From: Arcobacter sp. EP1
GTDB lineage: Bacteria > Campylobacterota > Campylobacteria > Campylobacterales > Arcobacteraceae
DNA length: 64,000 bases
NCBI GenBank assembly: GCA_001655195.1
Contig: LPNY01000132.1
Coordinates: 163,087 to 227,086, forward strand
Direction: 5' to 3'
Within the stretch, counting starts at the first letter, position 1. Every line of letters begins with the position of its first letter. This document shows positions 52,608 to 62,094 of this stretch, piece after piece. The notes beneath the pieces are model-generated. The model was not told the DNA's origin. It did no database searches and saw only the letters and a program-made list of their open reading frames with translations. The position numbers and the translations under genes were made by a program.

Positions 52608-52616
52608 TTATCCCCC

Positions 52617-52704
52617 TTATAACTTTTAGTTATATTAAATATAAGTATAATCCTTTACTTATAATTGTTATAACTCTAGATTATATAACTTTTTATTATA
52701 TAAC
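52617..52704. promoter_or_regulatory. Array of TTATAAC repeats upstream of soxC
   Basis: TATAACT-TTT-AGTTATA is a perfect inverted repeat at 52618-52634. TTATAACT recurs at 52668-52675, and TTATATAAC at 52681-52689 and 52696-52704 (15 bases apart). Another GTTATAAC lies at 52861. -10-like TATAAT boxes for soxC overlap the array. It may be a multi-site operator or an AT-rich promoter element. Confidence 0.5.
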
Positions 52705-52728
52705 ATAGGGATGATTATTGCTATTTTC

Positions 52729-52742
52729 TTGACGTAAGTCAA
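52729..52742. promoter_or_regulatory. Crp/Fnr-type box between soxC and moeA
   Basis: TTGAC-GTAA-GTCAA is a perfect five-base dyad with the four-base spacer typical of Crp/Fnr-family sites (TTGAT-N4-ATCAA). It lies mid-gap and could act on either promoter. Confidence 0.45.
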
Positions 52743-52760
52743 TAAATTTTTGCCCAAATT

Positions 52761-52793
52761 TGACACTTTTGTCATTTTTTTGTCACTTTGACA
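52761..52793. promoter_or_regulatory. Cluster of TGACA/TGTCA dyads between soxC and moeA
   Basis: TGACA-CTTT-TGTCA (52761-52774) is followed after six bases by TGTCA-CTT-TGACA (52781-52793). The four half-sites make a symmetrical block with T-rich spacers. It is close to the Crp/Fnr-type box and could bind another dimeric regulator. Confidence 0.45.
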
Positions 52794-52905
52794 CCAATTG
52801 CTACCCTATTGCTACTAAACAAGTAAAAAAGGCAATTTTTATTAACCTAAAGTTAATTTTGTTATAACTTATGATAATATTTCACCAATATTTACGGAGA
52901 TATAT

Positions 52906-54126
52906 ATGAGAAATTTTATAAATTATGACGAGTCTTTAAGGATACTAAATAGTTTAGAATCTAAAGCAACCTCTAAGGAAAAACTTTTTTTAACAAATGC
53001 CATAGGAAGAGTCCTTTCAGAAGATATAATTGCAGATCACAATAGTCCTGAATTCCCTACTTCTGCTATGGATGGATATGCTATTAAACATGAAGATATT
53101 GCAACAAAGAGTATCAAAATCATTGATAAGAATCCTGCAGGAACTGTTATTGAATCTGAAGTGAATTTAGGGGTATGTATTAAAACCTTTACAGGTTCAC
53201 TTATGCCAAAAGGTGCCGATACTTTAATACCAATTGAAAATGTAGAAGTTAAAAATGATGCTATACATATAATAAAAGATGTACCTTATGGATTTGCCAC
53301 AAGAGAAGTGGGTGAAAACTACAAAAAAGATGAAGTACTTATTAAAAAAGGTACCATCATTGGTTTTGCTGAAGTTGGTGTACTTGCATCACTTAATATC
53401 GCGCAAGTTTATGTGTATGCACAACCAACTGTTGCAATAGCAAGTACAGGAAGTGAAATCCTTGATTTAGGTGAGATGCAAACTAATGATGCACAAATTA
53501 GAAGTTCAAATCACTTAACTATTGAAGCTTTGTGTAAAAAAGCAGGGGCAAATACACTTCAAATGGGAATTGTAAAAGATGATATTGATTCAATTACCCA
53601 GCTTTTTGAAACGGGTCTTGAAAAAGCAGATATTTTAGTAACAACAGGTGGAGTTAGTGTTGGTGACTATGATTTTGTTCAAGATGTTATTAAAGATAGA
53701 CTCAATGCTGAAGTTTTATTTCATGGAGTAACCGTTAAACCAGGAATGCATATTTTATGTGCACGTAAAGATAATAAACTTATCATTGCCCTACCAGGCT
53801 TTGCTTACTCATCAACAGTGTGTGCCATACTATATGTATTACCAATGATTTATAAACTTGAAGGGGCTAATAAACAACTTCCAATTGTTAAAGCTAGAAT
53901 CAATCAAGACTTTCCTTTAAAAATGAAAAAAACGATATTTACAGCATGTAATGTTAAATATGAAGAGAATGAATACAAAATTGATTTTGAAGGTAAAAAA
54001 ACAGGAACCAGTGCTATTTTAACCAATATGCTTGAAAGCCCTGCACTACTCATCCAAAAAGAGGATAGTAAAGATATTAAAGCAGGTGACCTTGTTGATA
54101 TTTTACTACTTAATGAACTTAAATAA
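52906..54126 (+). CDS. moeA: Molybdopterin molybdenumtransferase MoeA
   Basis: This 406-residue protein has the MoeA domains: SPEFPTSAMDGYA near the start, the MPT-binding domain with STGSEIL and TTGGVSVGDYDF (about 180-265), and a C-terminal barrel. It inserts molybdate into molybdopterin. Divergent placement from soxC fits supply of the cofactor. It has a weak -10 (GATAAT) and GGAG upstream. An EamA gene follows after seven bases. Confidence 0.93.
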   Translation: MRNFINYDESLRILNSLESKATSKEKLFLTNAIGRVLSEDIIADHNSPEFPTSAMDGYAIKHEDIATKSIKIIDKNPAGTVIESEVNLGVCIKTFTGSLMPKGADTLIPIENVEVKNDAIHIIKDVPYGFATREVGENYKKDEVLIKKGTIIGFAEVGVLASLNIAQVYVYAQPTVAIASTGSEILDLGEMQTNDAQIRSSNHLTIEALCKKAGANTLQMGIVKDDIDSITQLFETGLEKADILVTTGGVSVGDYDFVQDVIKDRLNAEVLFHGVTVKPGMHILCARKDNKLIIALPGFAYSSTVCAILYVLPMIYKLEGANKQLPIVKARINQDFPLKMKKTIFTACNVKYEENEYKIDFEGKKTGTSAILTNMLESPALLIQKEDSKDIKAGDLVDILLLNELK

Positions 54127-54133
54127 CTAATCA

Positions 54134-55036
54134 TTGATGAAAGCACAAAAAGTCTATATACTCTTAGCACTTTGTGTGCTTTTTTGGTCAGGGAACTTTG
54201 TCCTTGGCCGTTTTATTAAAGCAGATATTCAGCCTGTTGAATTAGCTTTCTTTCGTTGGCTTTTTGTAACACTTTTGATTCTCCCTAGTTTTTATTTTAT
54301 AAGTATTAAAAAGCTTTGGAATGTTTTTACCCAAAATATTGTAATAATGCTTGTTTTAGCGCTCTTAGGAATTACTCTTTTTAATACCGTACTTTACACT
54401 GCACTTCAAACAACGACAGCAACTAATGCCCTTTTGATTAACTCTATAACCCCTATTATTATCTTAGTCTATGCGTACTTTATACTTAAAACAAATATCA
54501 CTAAGATACAAGTTATAGGAGTAATATTGTCAACCTTAGGAGTGATTTTACTCATATTAAAAGGAGACATTTACTCCATACTTTCACTGGAATTTCAACA
54601 AGGTGATTTATGGATAATTGTTAGTGCTAATGTTTGGGCTTTATACTCTGTATTAGTTAAATTCAAACCAAAAGAGTTAAACTACATTGAGCTTTTTGTA
54701 GCACTTGTTTTAATTGGTTTCATTCTATTGTTGCCTCTGTATTTTTATCAAGGTTACTCATGGGAGCAAGAATTGCAAAAACTACAAGACTATTGGTATT
54801 TTTTCCTCTACGTTTCATTTTTTGCTTCCATATTATCCTACTATTTTTGGCACATTGGAATCGAAGAAATTGGTGCTGATAAAACGGGTCAATTTACCCA
54901 TCTTATGCCCTTGTTTGGTTCTACTTTAGCGTTTATCTTTTTAGGAGAAACCCTTAAATCTTACCATATCATTGGTGCTATTTTTATTGCTGTTGGTATT
55001 TACCTTAGTCTTTTTCTTTCCAAGAATAAAGAATAG
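54134..55036 (+). CDS. EamA/DMT-family transporter
   Basis: This 300-residue protein has ten predicted helices in two EamA repeats, with LFWSGNFVLGRFI at the start and GADKTGQFTHLMPLFG in the second repeat. The substrate is unknown. It begins seven bases after moeA, so it may be co-transcribed with it, but there is no functional link. A second EamA gene follows at 55.1 kb. Confidence 0.85.
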   Translation: MMKAQKVYILLALCVLFWSGNFVLGRFIKADIQPVELAFFRWLFVTLLILPSFYFISIKKLWNVFTQNIVIMLVLALLGITLFNTVLYTALQTTTATNALLINSITPIIILVYAYFILKTNITKIQVIGVILSTLGVILLILKGDIYSILSLEFQQGDLWIIVSANVWALYSVLVKFKPKELNYIELFVALVLIGFILLLPLYFYQGYSWEQELQKLQDYWYFFLYVSFFASILSYYFWHIGIEEIGADKTGQFTHLMPLFGSTLAFIFLGETLKSYHIIGAIFIAVGIYLSLFLSKNKE

Positions 55037-55123
55037 TCATTCACCCATAATCAAACTCTTCTTTTACTTTAGCTACAATTTCTACTTTAAAATTTAAACA
55101 ACTATTACTATAGGATATTTTAT

Positions 55124-56011
55124 ATGCATTCTGAAAAGAGAGGTAACTTTTTAGGGATTACCGCTATTTTACTTTGGGCGACATTGGGACTTTTTACAGT
55201 ATTAACAGGAGACATTCCTCCTTTTGAGCTTGTTTCTATCTCTTTTTTTGTGGCATCATTTATTGGTGTTATCATGCTAAAAGTTCAACGGCACTCATTT
55301 AGCTTACTTTTTAAGGTACCTTGGTATGCTTGGATTATTGGTATTACAGGACTCTTTGGATACCACTTCTTTTACTTTTTTGCCATTAAAAATGCTCCTG
55401 CTGTTGAAGCAAACCTATTAAACTACCTTTGGCCACTACTTATCGTACTATTTTCATCACTATTACCCAATGAGAAACTGCGATGGTTTCACGTGATTGG
55501 TGCTTTTTTAGGACTCATTGGTGCTTTTTTACTTGTGAGCAAAAATGGTAGTTTAGCACTGGATAGTCAATATACAGCAGGGTATATCTTTGCAATTCTT
55601 GCAGCATTAACGTGGTCAAGTTACTCTGTAATATCACGAAGGTTGGCTCATATCCCAACCTATAGTGTTACTGGATTTTGTATGGCAACGGCAGTGCTAT
55701 CACTACTGTGTCACTTAGCCTTTGAACAAACTGTTATACCAACAACAGCACAACTTCTAGCTGCAATTGTTTTAGGTCTTGGTCCTGTTGGGGGAGCTTT
55801 TTATGTGTGGGATTATGGAATGAAAGGTGGTGATATTAAAGTTTTAGGGTCACTCTCTTATTTTACACCCCTACTTTCAACTTTTTTACTTATTCTTTTT
55901 TCCGATGCGTTAATGACATCAACCATTGTTATTGCATGTGTTTTAATTGTGTGCGGTTCACTAATAAGTTCTAAAGAGATGTTATTAAATATGTTAAGGA
56001 ATAAATCATGA
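55124..56011 (+). CDS. EamA/DMT-family transporter
   Basis: This 295-residue protein has ten helices in two EamA repeats (FAIKNAPAVEANLLNYLWPL in the first, GGAFYVWDYGMKGGD in the second), resembling amino-acid exporters of the YddG type. It overlaps the FkbM gene by four bases, suggesting a shared unit. Confidence 0.87.
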   Translation: MHSEKRGNFLGITAILLWATLGLFTVLTGDIPPFELVSISFFVASFIGVIMLKVQRHSFSLLFKVPWYAWIIGITGLFGYHFFYFFAIKNAPAVEANLLNYLWPLLIVLFSSLLPNEKLRWFHVIGAFLGLIGAFLLVSKNGSLALDSQYTAGYIFAILAALTWSSYSVISRRLAHIPTYSVTGFCMATAVLSLLCHLAFEQTVIPTTAQLLAAIVLGLGPVGGAFYVWDYGMKGGDIKVLGSLSYFTPLLSTFLLILFSDALMTSTIVIACVLIVCGSLISSKEMLLNMLRNKS

Positions 56012-57078
56012 ATTTAGTTGGTATCGACTATGTAAACCAAAACGATAAACTACTGGTACAAAAGTTTGTAGATGATTATGATGTACCAAAATTTATTTTA
56101 GGAATCAACAAACTAGGAAAAGCAGTACAAGAGTACGTACGAGTTGAAGGTGTTATTGATGACTTTACGCGAGTACAATCTTCACGAAAAAAAGATGTCT
56201 ATAGTATCGAAGAGGTACCTAAAGAAGCAATTATCCTCTCTGTTGCCACAGGAAGCCCCCTAGAAGTCAAAAAATACTTAGATGATAACGGATATATTCA
56301 TTTAAACTATTTGTCCCTATTTCGTTACTCATGGCTTGATTTAGTTGAACCACCATTTATGTTAGATTTTAGGCAAGACTTTTTAGAAAATGAAGCCCAA
56401 TATCAAAAAACTTACGATTTATTAGCTGATGAGAAATCAAAAGAGGTTTTTGAAAAAGTCATCAACTTCAAAATGAGTTTCGACCTAAAATTTATGGAAG
56501 GATTCACTAATAATCACGAAGAGCAATACTTTGATAAAGAAATCTTACCAGAACTTAAAAACATTCGTTTTGTTGATGGGGGTGGGTATGTAGGAGATAC
56601 AGTAAAAGAAGTTATCAAAAACTATCCAGACTTTGAAAAAATCTACTGTATTGAACCAAATGACCTACATCTAAAAATAGCTAAAAGAGATTTTGGTGAC
56701 AATGAAAATATTGAGTTTGTTAACTGCGGATTAGGTGCCAAAAAAGAGTCAAATACAACCGAACAAAAAGATCAAAACAACTGTGACCACCACTATCAAG
56801 CGCAAAATATTGATACCATTGATAATCTGATCAACGAGCCAGTTGACTATATCAAGCTTGATATTGAAGGAGCAGAACAAGATGCATTAGATGGTGCCAA
56901 AGAGACCATCAAAAAATACCATCCAGTATTAGCAGTATGTGTTTATCATAAAGCCCAAGATTGGTATAAAGTGCCTCAAAGAATTCTAGAAATCAGAGAT
57001 GATTATAATATCTATTTAAGACATTACATGGAAGGAATTTACGAGACAGTTATGTATTTTATTCCTAAGAAATCCTAA
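56008..57078 (+). CDS. FkbM family methyltransferase
   Basis: This 356-residue protein has a C-terminal FkbM-type SAM-dependent domain (about 185-340): FVDGGGYVGDTVKEV (SAM loop), YCIEPNDLHLKI and DYIKLDIEGAEQDAL. The N-terminal 180 residues have no match I know. FkbM proteins methylate sugars or lipids on surface glycans. It overlaps the upstream EamA gene and its 3' end overlaps the convergent histidine kinase. Confidence 0.8.
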   Translation: MNLVGIDYVNQNDKLLVQKFVDDYDVPKFILGINKLGKAVQEYVRVEGVIDDFTRVQSSRKKDVYSIEEVPKEAIILSVATGSPLEVKKYLDDNGYIHLNYLSLFRYSWLDLVEPPFMLDFRQDFLENEAQYQKTYDLLADEKSKEVFEKVINFKMSFDLKFMEGFTNNHEEQYFDKEILPELKNIRFVDGGGYVGDTVKEVIKNYPDFEKIYCIEPNDLHLKIAKRDFGDNENIEFVNCGLGAKKESNTTEQKDQNNCDHHYQAQNIDTIDNLINEPVDYIKLDIEGAEQDALDGAKETIKKYHPVLAVCVYHKAQDWYKVPQRILEIRDDYNIYLRHYMEGIYETVMYFIPKKS

Positions 57079-58109
57079 AAAGATTGAGGCAGTGTAATTA
57101 TAAAGTTTGCACCATAATAGTTGTGTGCATTGTGTTCAAATGATATATTTCTAACTTCTATTGAACCTTGCATACTTTCATTGATTATTTTATATACCAT
57201 AAATAGTCCTAAACCAGTTCCTTGAGATTTATGCTTTGTTGTAAAATATGGTTCAAAAATATTTTGGATTATTGTTGGTTTTATACCATTGGCATTATCT
57301 TTAATATCTAGAATAATCATATCATTCTTTTTAAAAATTGAAATTAAAATATAACGTTCTTTAATACTGTTTTCAATAAAAGCATCTTTTGAATTTTTAA
57401 TTAAATTTATTATTACTTGTGTTAATTCATTTGGGTAATTCTCTATAAAGAATTTTTCTGAAATATCAACAATAACTTGAATATTATTGACTTTTAAATC
57501 TCCTCTAAGAATATCAAGATTTGTATTTATATTATCCAAAATACTAAAAGTCATTTTTTCTTTATCCCCTTTAATAAAATTACTAAAGTCATCAATTGTT
57601 TGAGATAAATTTTTTGTAGTAGTTACAATTTCATTTAATGAGTTTTCTATATCATCAACATCTAAGGTACTTAGTCTATGTTTCATTTTCAAGCCACTTG
57701 CACTTGTCGAAATCATACTAAGAGGCTGACGCCATTGGTGTGCAATATTACCTAACATCTCCCCTAATGAGGCCATTTTCATTTTTTCATTTACTAAAAT
57801 ATCTTTTTTTCGTATAGATTCAACCGCATTATCAACTTTTAATTGAAGGTTTGTATTTGTATTTAGCAGTTCTTTTTGAAAGTGCTGTATTTCTCTAACG
57901 CGACGTATAGAGTACCACATTAGTGCCACACAAAGGGTAAAAACAATTAATAGGATTTCATCAATTTCAAACTCTTCATGCTCTCGTGAATATTCCATTA
58001 TTAATTCAAAGGCATCAATAGATATTAAAATAAAGCCACTAACTATTGTAAAAAGTAGTACATAGACTAAATCTTTTCGAGAAGAGCTTCTTTTATTTAG
58101 ATTATTCAT
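57075..58109 (-). CDS. Sensor histidine kinase
   Basis: This 344-residue protein has two membrane helices (about 14-34 and 50-68) around a short acidic periplasmic loop (EYSREHEEFEID), then a coiled coil and a kinase core: H box with H124 in NIAHQWRQPLS, N box INLIKNSKDAF, and DNANGI and GTGLGLFM. The HQWRQPL H-box is a type frequent in this phylum. No response regulator gene lies beside it, so it is an orphan. Target unknown. Confidence 0.88.
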   Translation of the reverse strand: MNNLNKRSSSRKDLVYVLLFTIVSGFILISIDAFELIMEYSREHEEFEIDEILLIVFTLCVALMWYSIRRVREIQHFQKELLNTNTNLQLKVDNAVESIRKKDILVNEKMKMASLGEMLGNIAHQWRQPLSMISTSASGLKMKHRLSTLDVDDIENSLNEIVTTTKNLSQTIDDFSNFIKGDKEKMTFSILDNINTNLDILRGDLKVNNIQVIVDISEKFFIENYPNELTQVIINLIKNSKDAFIENSIKERYILISIFKKNDMIILDIKDNANGIKPTIIQNIFEPYFTTKHKSQGTGLGLFMVYKIINESMQGSIEVRNISFEHNAHNYYGANFIITLPQSF

Positions 58110-58140
58110 AAAAACCTCAATAAATAATTATATCATGTTT

Positions 58141-59316
58141 TTATGAACAACATGACGAGGTTTCACCTTTTTTTTCAGAAGATTCAGTTGAACAACATGA
58201 CTCTTTCTTCTTTGCCAATTTAGCTTTTACTAAATGATAAACAATCAACATCAACATCAATAATGAAGCAATTGACTCATAAAGTGCAGGTTCTTCCATC
58301 TCATGACCTACATTAAGTATTTGTAACTCACTAAAGACTGTATCAAATCCAAAACCAAAAATAAGAGAAAGTACTGCTATAGTTCCCGTATAAACAATCA
58401 GTGATGTTCGCCCTAACATCTTATAAATAACACTCATAGTAACAGCCGAGGTTGCGGGACCTGCAGTTAAAAATACGAAAGCTGCTCCTCCACTCATACC
58501 TTGCATCATGAGTGCCGCGGCAATTGGTAATGAAGCCGTTGCACACGTGTATAAAGGCATAGCAAAAATAAGAATAACAAAGTACGTTAAAATTTGATTA
58601 TCAAAAAGAAGCTTTGCGTACTCTTCTGGCATAAAAGTAGTAAATAAAGCACCTAATACAAGTCCAATAAGTAATGCTTTTGCCATATCAGCAAAGAGTG
58701 TTCCATATCCATACTTTAAAGCAGATACAATAGAGAACTTCTTTTTACTATCACACGAAGAAGTTCCACATCCACAAGAACTCTCTTCCTCTTTATTTGC
58801 TTGTGAGTCTACTTTTAAAGGAGAAAAAGCTGTAGCCGATTGCGGTGCTTGCATTGAAAAAGAATTTTGAGAAGCTAATGTTGTCTCTTGTTTTTTTGTT
58901 TCACCTTTTTCAATAAAGTTTTGCAAAAGCCCTACAATAATAGCAATAATCACAGAACTAACCACTCTAAAGAGAGTAAAAACTAAACCAAAAAACGAAA
59001 ACGTTGCTAAAATAGAATCAACACCCGTAATTGGAGTAGAGATTAAGAAACTCTGAACCGCTCCTTTACTTGCACCCTCTTTTTTAAGCCCTTGCGCTAG
59101 GGGAATAACAGAACATGAACATACAGGTAGTGGAATCCCAAAAAGTGTAGCTTTGATAACTGATCCAGTTGAATCAGTCCCTAAATGAGAGGATACGAAA
59201 TCATCAGGAATAAGTTGTTTTAAGATACCAGCGATGAGTAAACCTACCATCACGTAAATACTCATAGCATCTAAAAGGGTTAAAAAGTTGTTAGCAAATT
59301 GAAGCATTAAATCCAT
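58141..59316 (-). CDS. SO_0444-type permease, Cys-rich (metal efflux)
   Basis: This 391-residue permease has eight or more helices, a PVCSCSVIP motif (C66, C68), a central soluble loop with CGCGTSSC (C181, C183, C188) and a Cys-rich tail with CC at 374-375 and 389-390. The DUF318/SO_0444 family is linked to Cu/Zn or arsenical export. The Cys pairs could bind metal ions. The gene is a single transcription unit or with rmuC upstream (24-base gap). Confidence 0.85.
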   Translation of the reverse strand: MDLMLQFANNFLTLLDAMSIYVMVGLLIAGILKQLIPDDFVSSHLGTDSTGSVIKATLFGIPLPVCSCSVIPLAQGLKKEGASKGAVQSFLISTPITGVDSILATFSFFGLVFTLFRVVSSVIIAIIVGLLQNFIEKGETKKQETTLASQNSFSMQAPQSATAFSPLKVDSQANKEEESSCGCGTSSCDSKKKFSIVSALKYGYGTLFADMAKALLIGLVLGALFTTFMPEEYAKLLFDNQILTYFVILIFAMPLYTCATASLPIAAALMMQGMSGGAAFVFLTAGPATSAVTMSVIYKMLGRTSLIVYTGTIAVLSLIFGFGFDTVFSELQILNVGHEMEEPALYESIASLLMLMLIVYHLVKAKLAKKKESCCSTESSEKKGETSSCCS

Positions 59317-59340
59317 ATTATCTCGTTTTTAATTATTTAT

Positions 59341-60765
59341 CTAATTGTTTAATAATTTGGCACTATCAATTTTTTTCTTTGCTTTTACTCCCAATTCTAC
59401 AAACTCCTCAGAACGTCTTAAAAGGTTTCCTTTTCCGCTACTTAGTTTATTTAAAGCAGCATCATAAGATTTTTGAGTACGCGTTATATGGGTACCTATA
59501 TTTTCAATATCTTCAACAAAAGAGGCAAACTTATCATATAAATCTGCTGCTTTTTTTGAAATAAGTAAAGCATTTTCATTTTGGTGTTCATAGCGCCAAA
59601 TATTTTCTATAGTTCGAAGTGTCACAAAAAGTGTTGAAGGAGAAACTAACATAATATTATGTTCAAAAGCTGTTTTAAACAAGTTATTATCACTTGAAGC
59701 AGCTAACATAAATGCACCCTCAATAGGAATAAACATTAAAACAAAATCAAGTGTTTTAACCGCTTCTATATCTTCATACTTTTTAGCACTTAAACCTTTT
59801 ATATGAGTATACAATGATTTTATTAACTCTTTTTTAACCGTCTCTTTTACTAAGTCATCTTCACTTTCCACATATTTTAAATATGCCGTTAATGAAACCT
59901 TTGAGTCAATCACAATATCTTTTTCTTGTGGAAGATGAACAATAACATCAGGACGAAGCCGTTTTCCATTTTCATCAGTATATGAACCTTGGGTACTGTA
60001 TTCAATCCCTTCTCTCAAACCCGTTTGCTCCAAGATTTTAGATAGAATCATTTCACCCCAGTCACCTTGGGTTTTATTTTCACCTTTTAAGGCATTGGTT
60101 AAGTTCACTGCATCTTGAGCGATTTGACCATTTAAGTCTTTGAGGTTTTTAATCTCTGTTAAAAGAGAACTTCGCTGTTTGGTTTCATCATTATAAATAT
60201 CATTAACCCGTTTACCAAAATGATTAAGCTGCTCTTTAAAGGGTGTTAAAACTTGATTTAAATTGAGGTTTGATTTCTTTGAGTTATCATCAAAGAGTTT
60301 ATTTGCCAATGATTCAAATTCTAGTTTCATCTGTTTTTTGGACTCTTCTAGAAGCTCTAATTTCTCTTCAAAGTTTTTACTCTCTTGAGCAAAACTCTCT
60401 TTGAGATTTTGTAGTTTTAAACTGTTCTCACTGTTTAATGAAACAACAGCTTCTTGATGCTGTTGTTGTTGAGTTTTGAACTGCTGTTGATAAACTGCTT
60501 GTTTTTCAATAATCTTTTCATCAAGAGCTTGTTTTTGTAAAGCAAACTTCTCTTCTAAAGCTTTTAAAGCTAAAGAATTTTCAGTTCTTAGTTGTTCATT
60601 AAGAGTTCTTTCACTTAACAGTTCGCTCTCTAAAGCACCCTCTTGAAGTTTTGCTTCATAGTTTAAGGCTGCTATCTTTTTATCATAAATAAGTTTTAAA
60701 ATAAGCCACGTAAGAAGAATACTTCCTACAAGACTTGCACTTAAGATGATAATATCGTTATTCAT
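59341..60765 (-). CDS. rmuC: DNA recombination protein RmuC
   Basis: This 474-residue protein has an N-terminal membrane helix (about 5-24), a long coiled coil (about 30-170) and a RmuC nuclease-like domain (about 200-440, with KTQGDWGEMILSKILEQ and IVIDSKVSLTAY). It limits DNA inversions at short repeats in E. coli. It overlaps the M48 gene by eight bases, so the two are coupled. Confidence 0.9.
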   Translation of the reverse strand: MNNDIIILSASLVGSILLTWLILKLIYDKKIAALNYEAKLQEGALESELLSERTLNEQLRTENSLALKALEEKFALQKQALDEKIIEKQAVYQQQFKTQQQQHQEAVVSLNSENSLKLQNLKESFAQESKNFEEKLELLEESKKQMKLEFESLANKLFDDNSKKSNLNLNQVLTPFKEQLNHFGKRVNDIYNDETKQRSSLLTEIKNLKDLNGQIAQDAVNLTNALKGENKTQGDWGEMILSKILEQTGLREGIEYSTQGSYTDENGKRLRPDVIVHLPQEKDIVIDSKVSLTAYLKYVESEDDLVKETVKKELIKSLYTHIKGLSAKKYEDIEAVKTLDFVLMFIPIEGAFMLAASSDNNLFKTAFEHNIMLVSPSTLFVTLRTIENIWRYEHQNENALLISKKAADLYDKFASFVEDIENIGTHITRTQKSYDAALNKLSSGKGNLLRRSEEFVELGVKAKKKIDSAKLLNN

Positions 60766-62014
60766 TAATAATCTCTTTTATCTCTTCATCTTCTAAAGCT
60801 TTTGACGAGACTTCATGAATATCATACCCTAACTCTTTAAACCGCTCAACAAGCGGAGGATGAGAGTAATAAAAGAAAATATAAATAGGATGAGACAGTG
60901 GAAATGATTTATTTTCATTGGCTAATTTTAATAAAGCACTAACTAAATCCTCTTTAGTTTGCAAGTTTGAACCAAACTCATCAGCTGCATACTCGTTGTG
61001 TCGTGAAATAAGCGAAATAAGTGGCATAAGGAAAAATGATAAAATAGGCGAAAACATCAAAAAGACAACAATAATGGCGTACGGTTCATTGTTTAATTTC
61101 ATTGATAAAAATAGCTCTTCGGGAAGGTTTCCAAAAATAGCAAAAAATACAAACATCACCACACCCATAATTCCAATATTCTTTAAAATATCACCATTTT
61201 TAAAGTGTCCTAATTCATGTCCTAAAACAGCCAATAGCTCGTTGTGAGAGAGTTTTTCAACCAATGTATCAAATAATACAACTCGTTTAGTACTTCCTAA
61301 GCCGCCAAAGTAGGCGTTTAGTCTGTTATCTCGTTTTGAAGCATCTACACTAAAAACACCAGAACTTTTAAAGCCTACTTCATCTAAGAGTCCTTCGATT
61401 TTAGATTCTAGCTCTTTATCTTTAAGTGATTCGAACTTATCAAAGAACTTATCTCGAATAACAGGATAAAGCATATTGATTAAAATAATTACTGCAAAAA
61501 TAAATACAAATCCCCATATCCACCATGCACTAAAACTCTCAATAATAAAAGCAATTCCAGCAATAACAGCAGATCCAAAAATTAAAAATAAAATTCCACT
61601 TTTAATGGTATCTTTAATATATAAAGAAGCTGTCATATTTGAAAAACCATATTTCTTATCTAACTTAAAAGTACTGTGTAACTCAAAAGGTAAACCTAAA
61701 ATCCAATTAATAATAATAAAAGCATCAATAAAAAGAACTGCTTTTAACCAAGCAGACTCTACTTGTATCATACCATCTAAAATTTCTAATCCAAAAGCAA
61801 TCCACATAAAAAACAATACAAAATCATACAACGTCGAAGCAATAGAAATCTTCTCTTTTTCAATACTATAAGAAGCCGCTTCTTTATACTTATTATCTTC
61901 TAAAATAACTGGTGGAAAGTTCTTTGCTTTTGTTACAAAACCAACTTGCATAACTGAGGTATAAATATGTACTAAAAAGTAAATACAATATGCAAAAATA
62001 AATATCTCTAACAC
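60758..62014 (-). CDS. M48 family membrane zinc peptidase (Ste24-like)
   Basis: This 418-residue protein has about six membrane helices and the zinc motif HELGH in VLGHELGHFKNGD, with a later E in AADEFGSN as third ligand. It resembles CAAX protease 1/Ste24, which degrade or process membrane proteins. The start is GTG behind AAGGAT. Confidence 0.9.
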   Translation of the reverse strand: MLEIFIFAYCIYFLVHIYTSVMQVGFVTKAKNFPPVILEDNKYKEAASYSIEKEKISIASTLYDFVLFFMWIAFGLEILDGMIQVESAWLKAVLFIDAFIIINWILGLPFELHSTFKLDKKYGFSNMTASLYIKDTIKSGILFLIFGSAVIAGIAFIIESFSAWWIWGFVFIFAVIILINMLYPVIRDKFFDKFESLKDKELESKIEGLLDEVGFKSSGVFSVDASKRDNRLNAYFGGLGSTKRVVLFDTLVEKLSHNELLAVLGHELGHFKNGDILKNIGIMGVVMFVFFAIFGNLPEELFLSMKLNNEPYAIIVVFLMFSPILSFFLMPLISLISRHNEYAADEFGSNLQTKEDLVSALLKLANENKSFPLSHPIYIFFYYSHPPLVERFKELGYDIHEVSSKALEDEEIKEIINE

Positions 62015-62094
62015 TAAATAATCCTTATAAAATTTTAGGTATTTTACTGTTTTAGAACTTGATTTTTAGTAAAGATTTAAAGGTAGTAAAAAAG

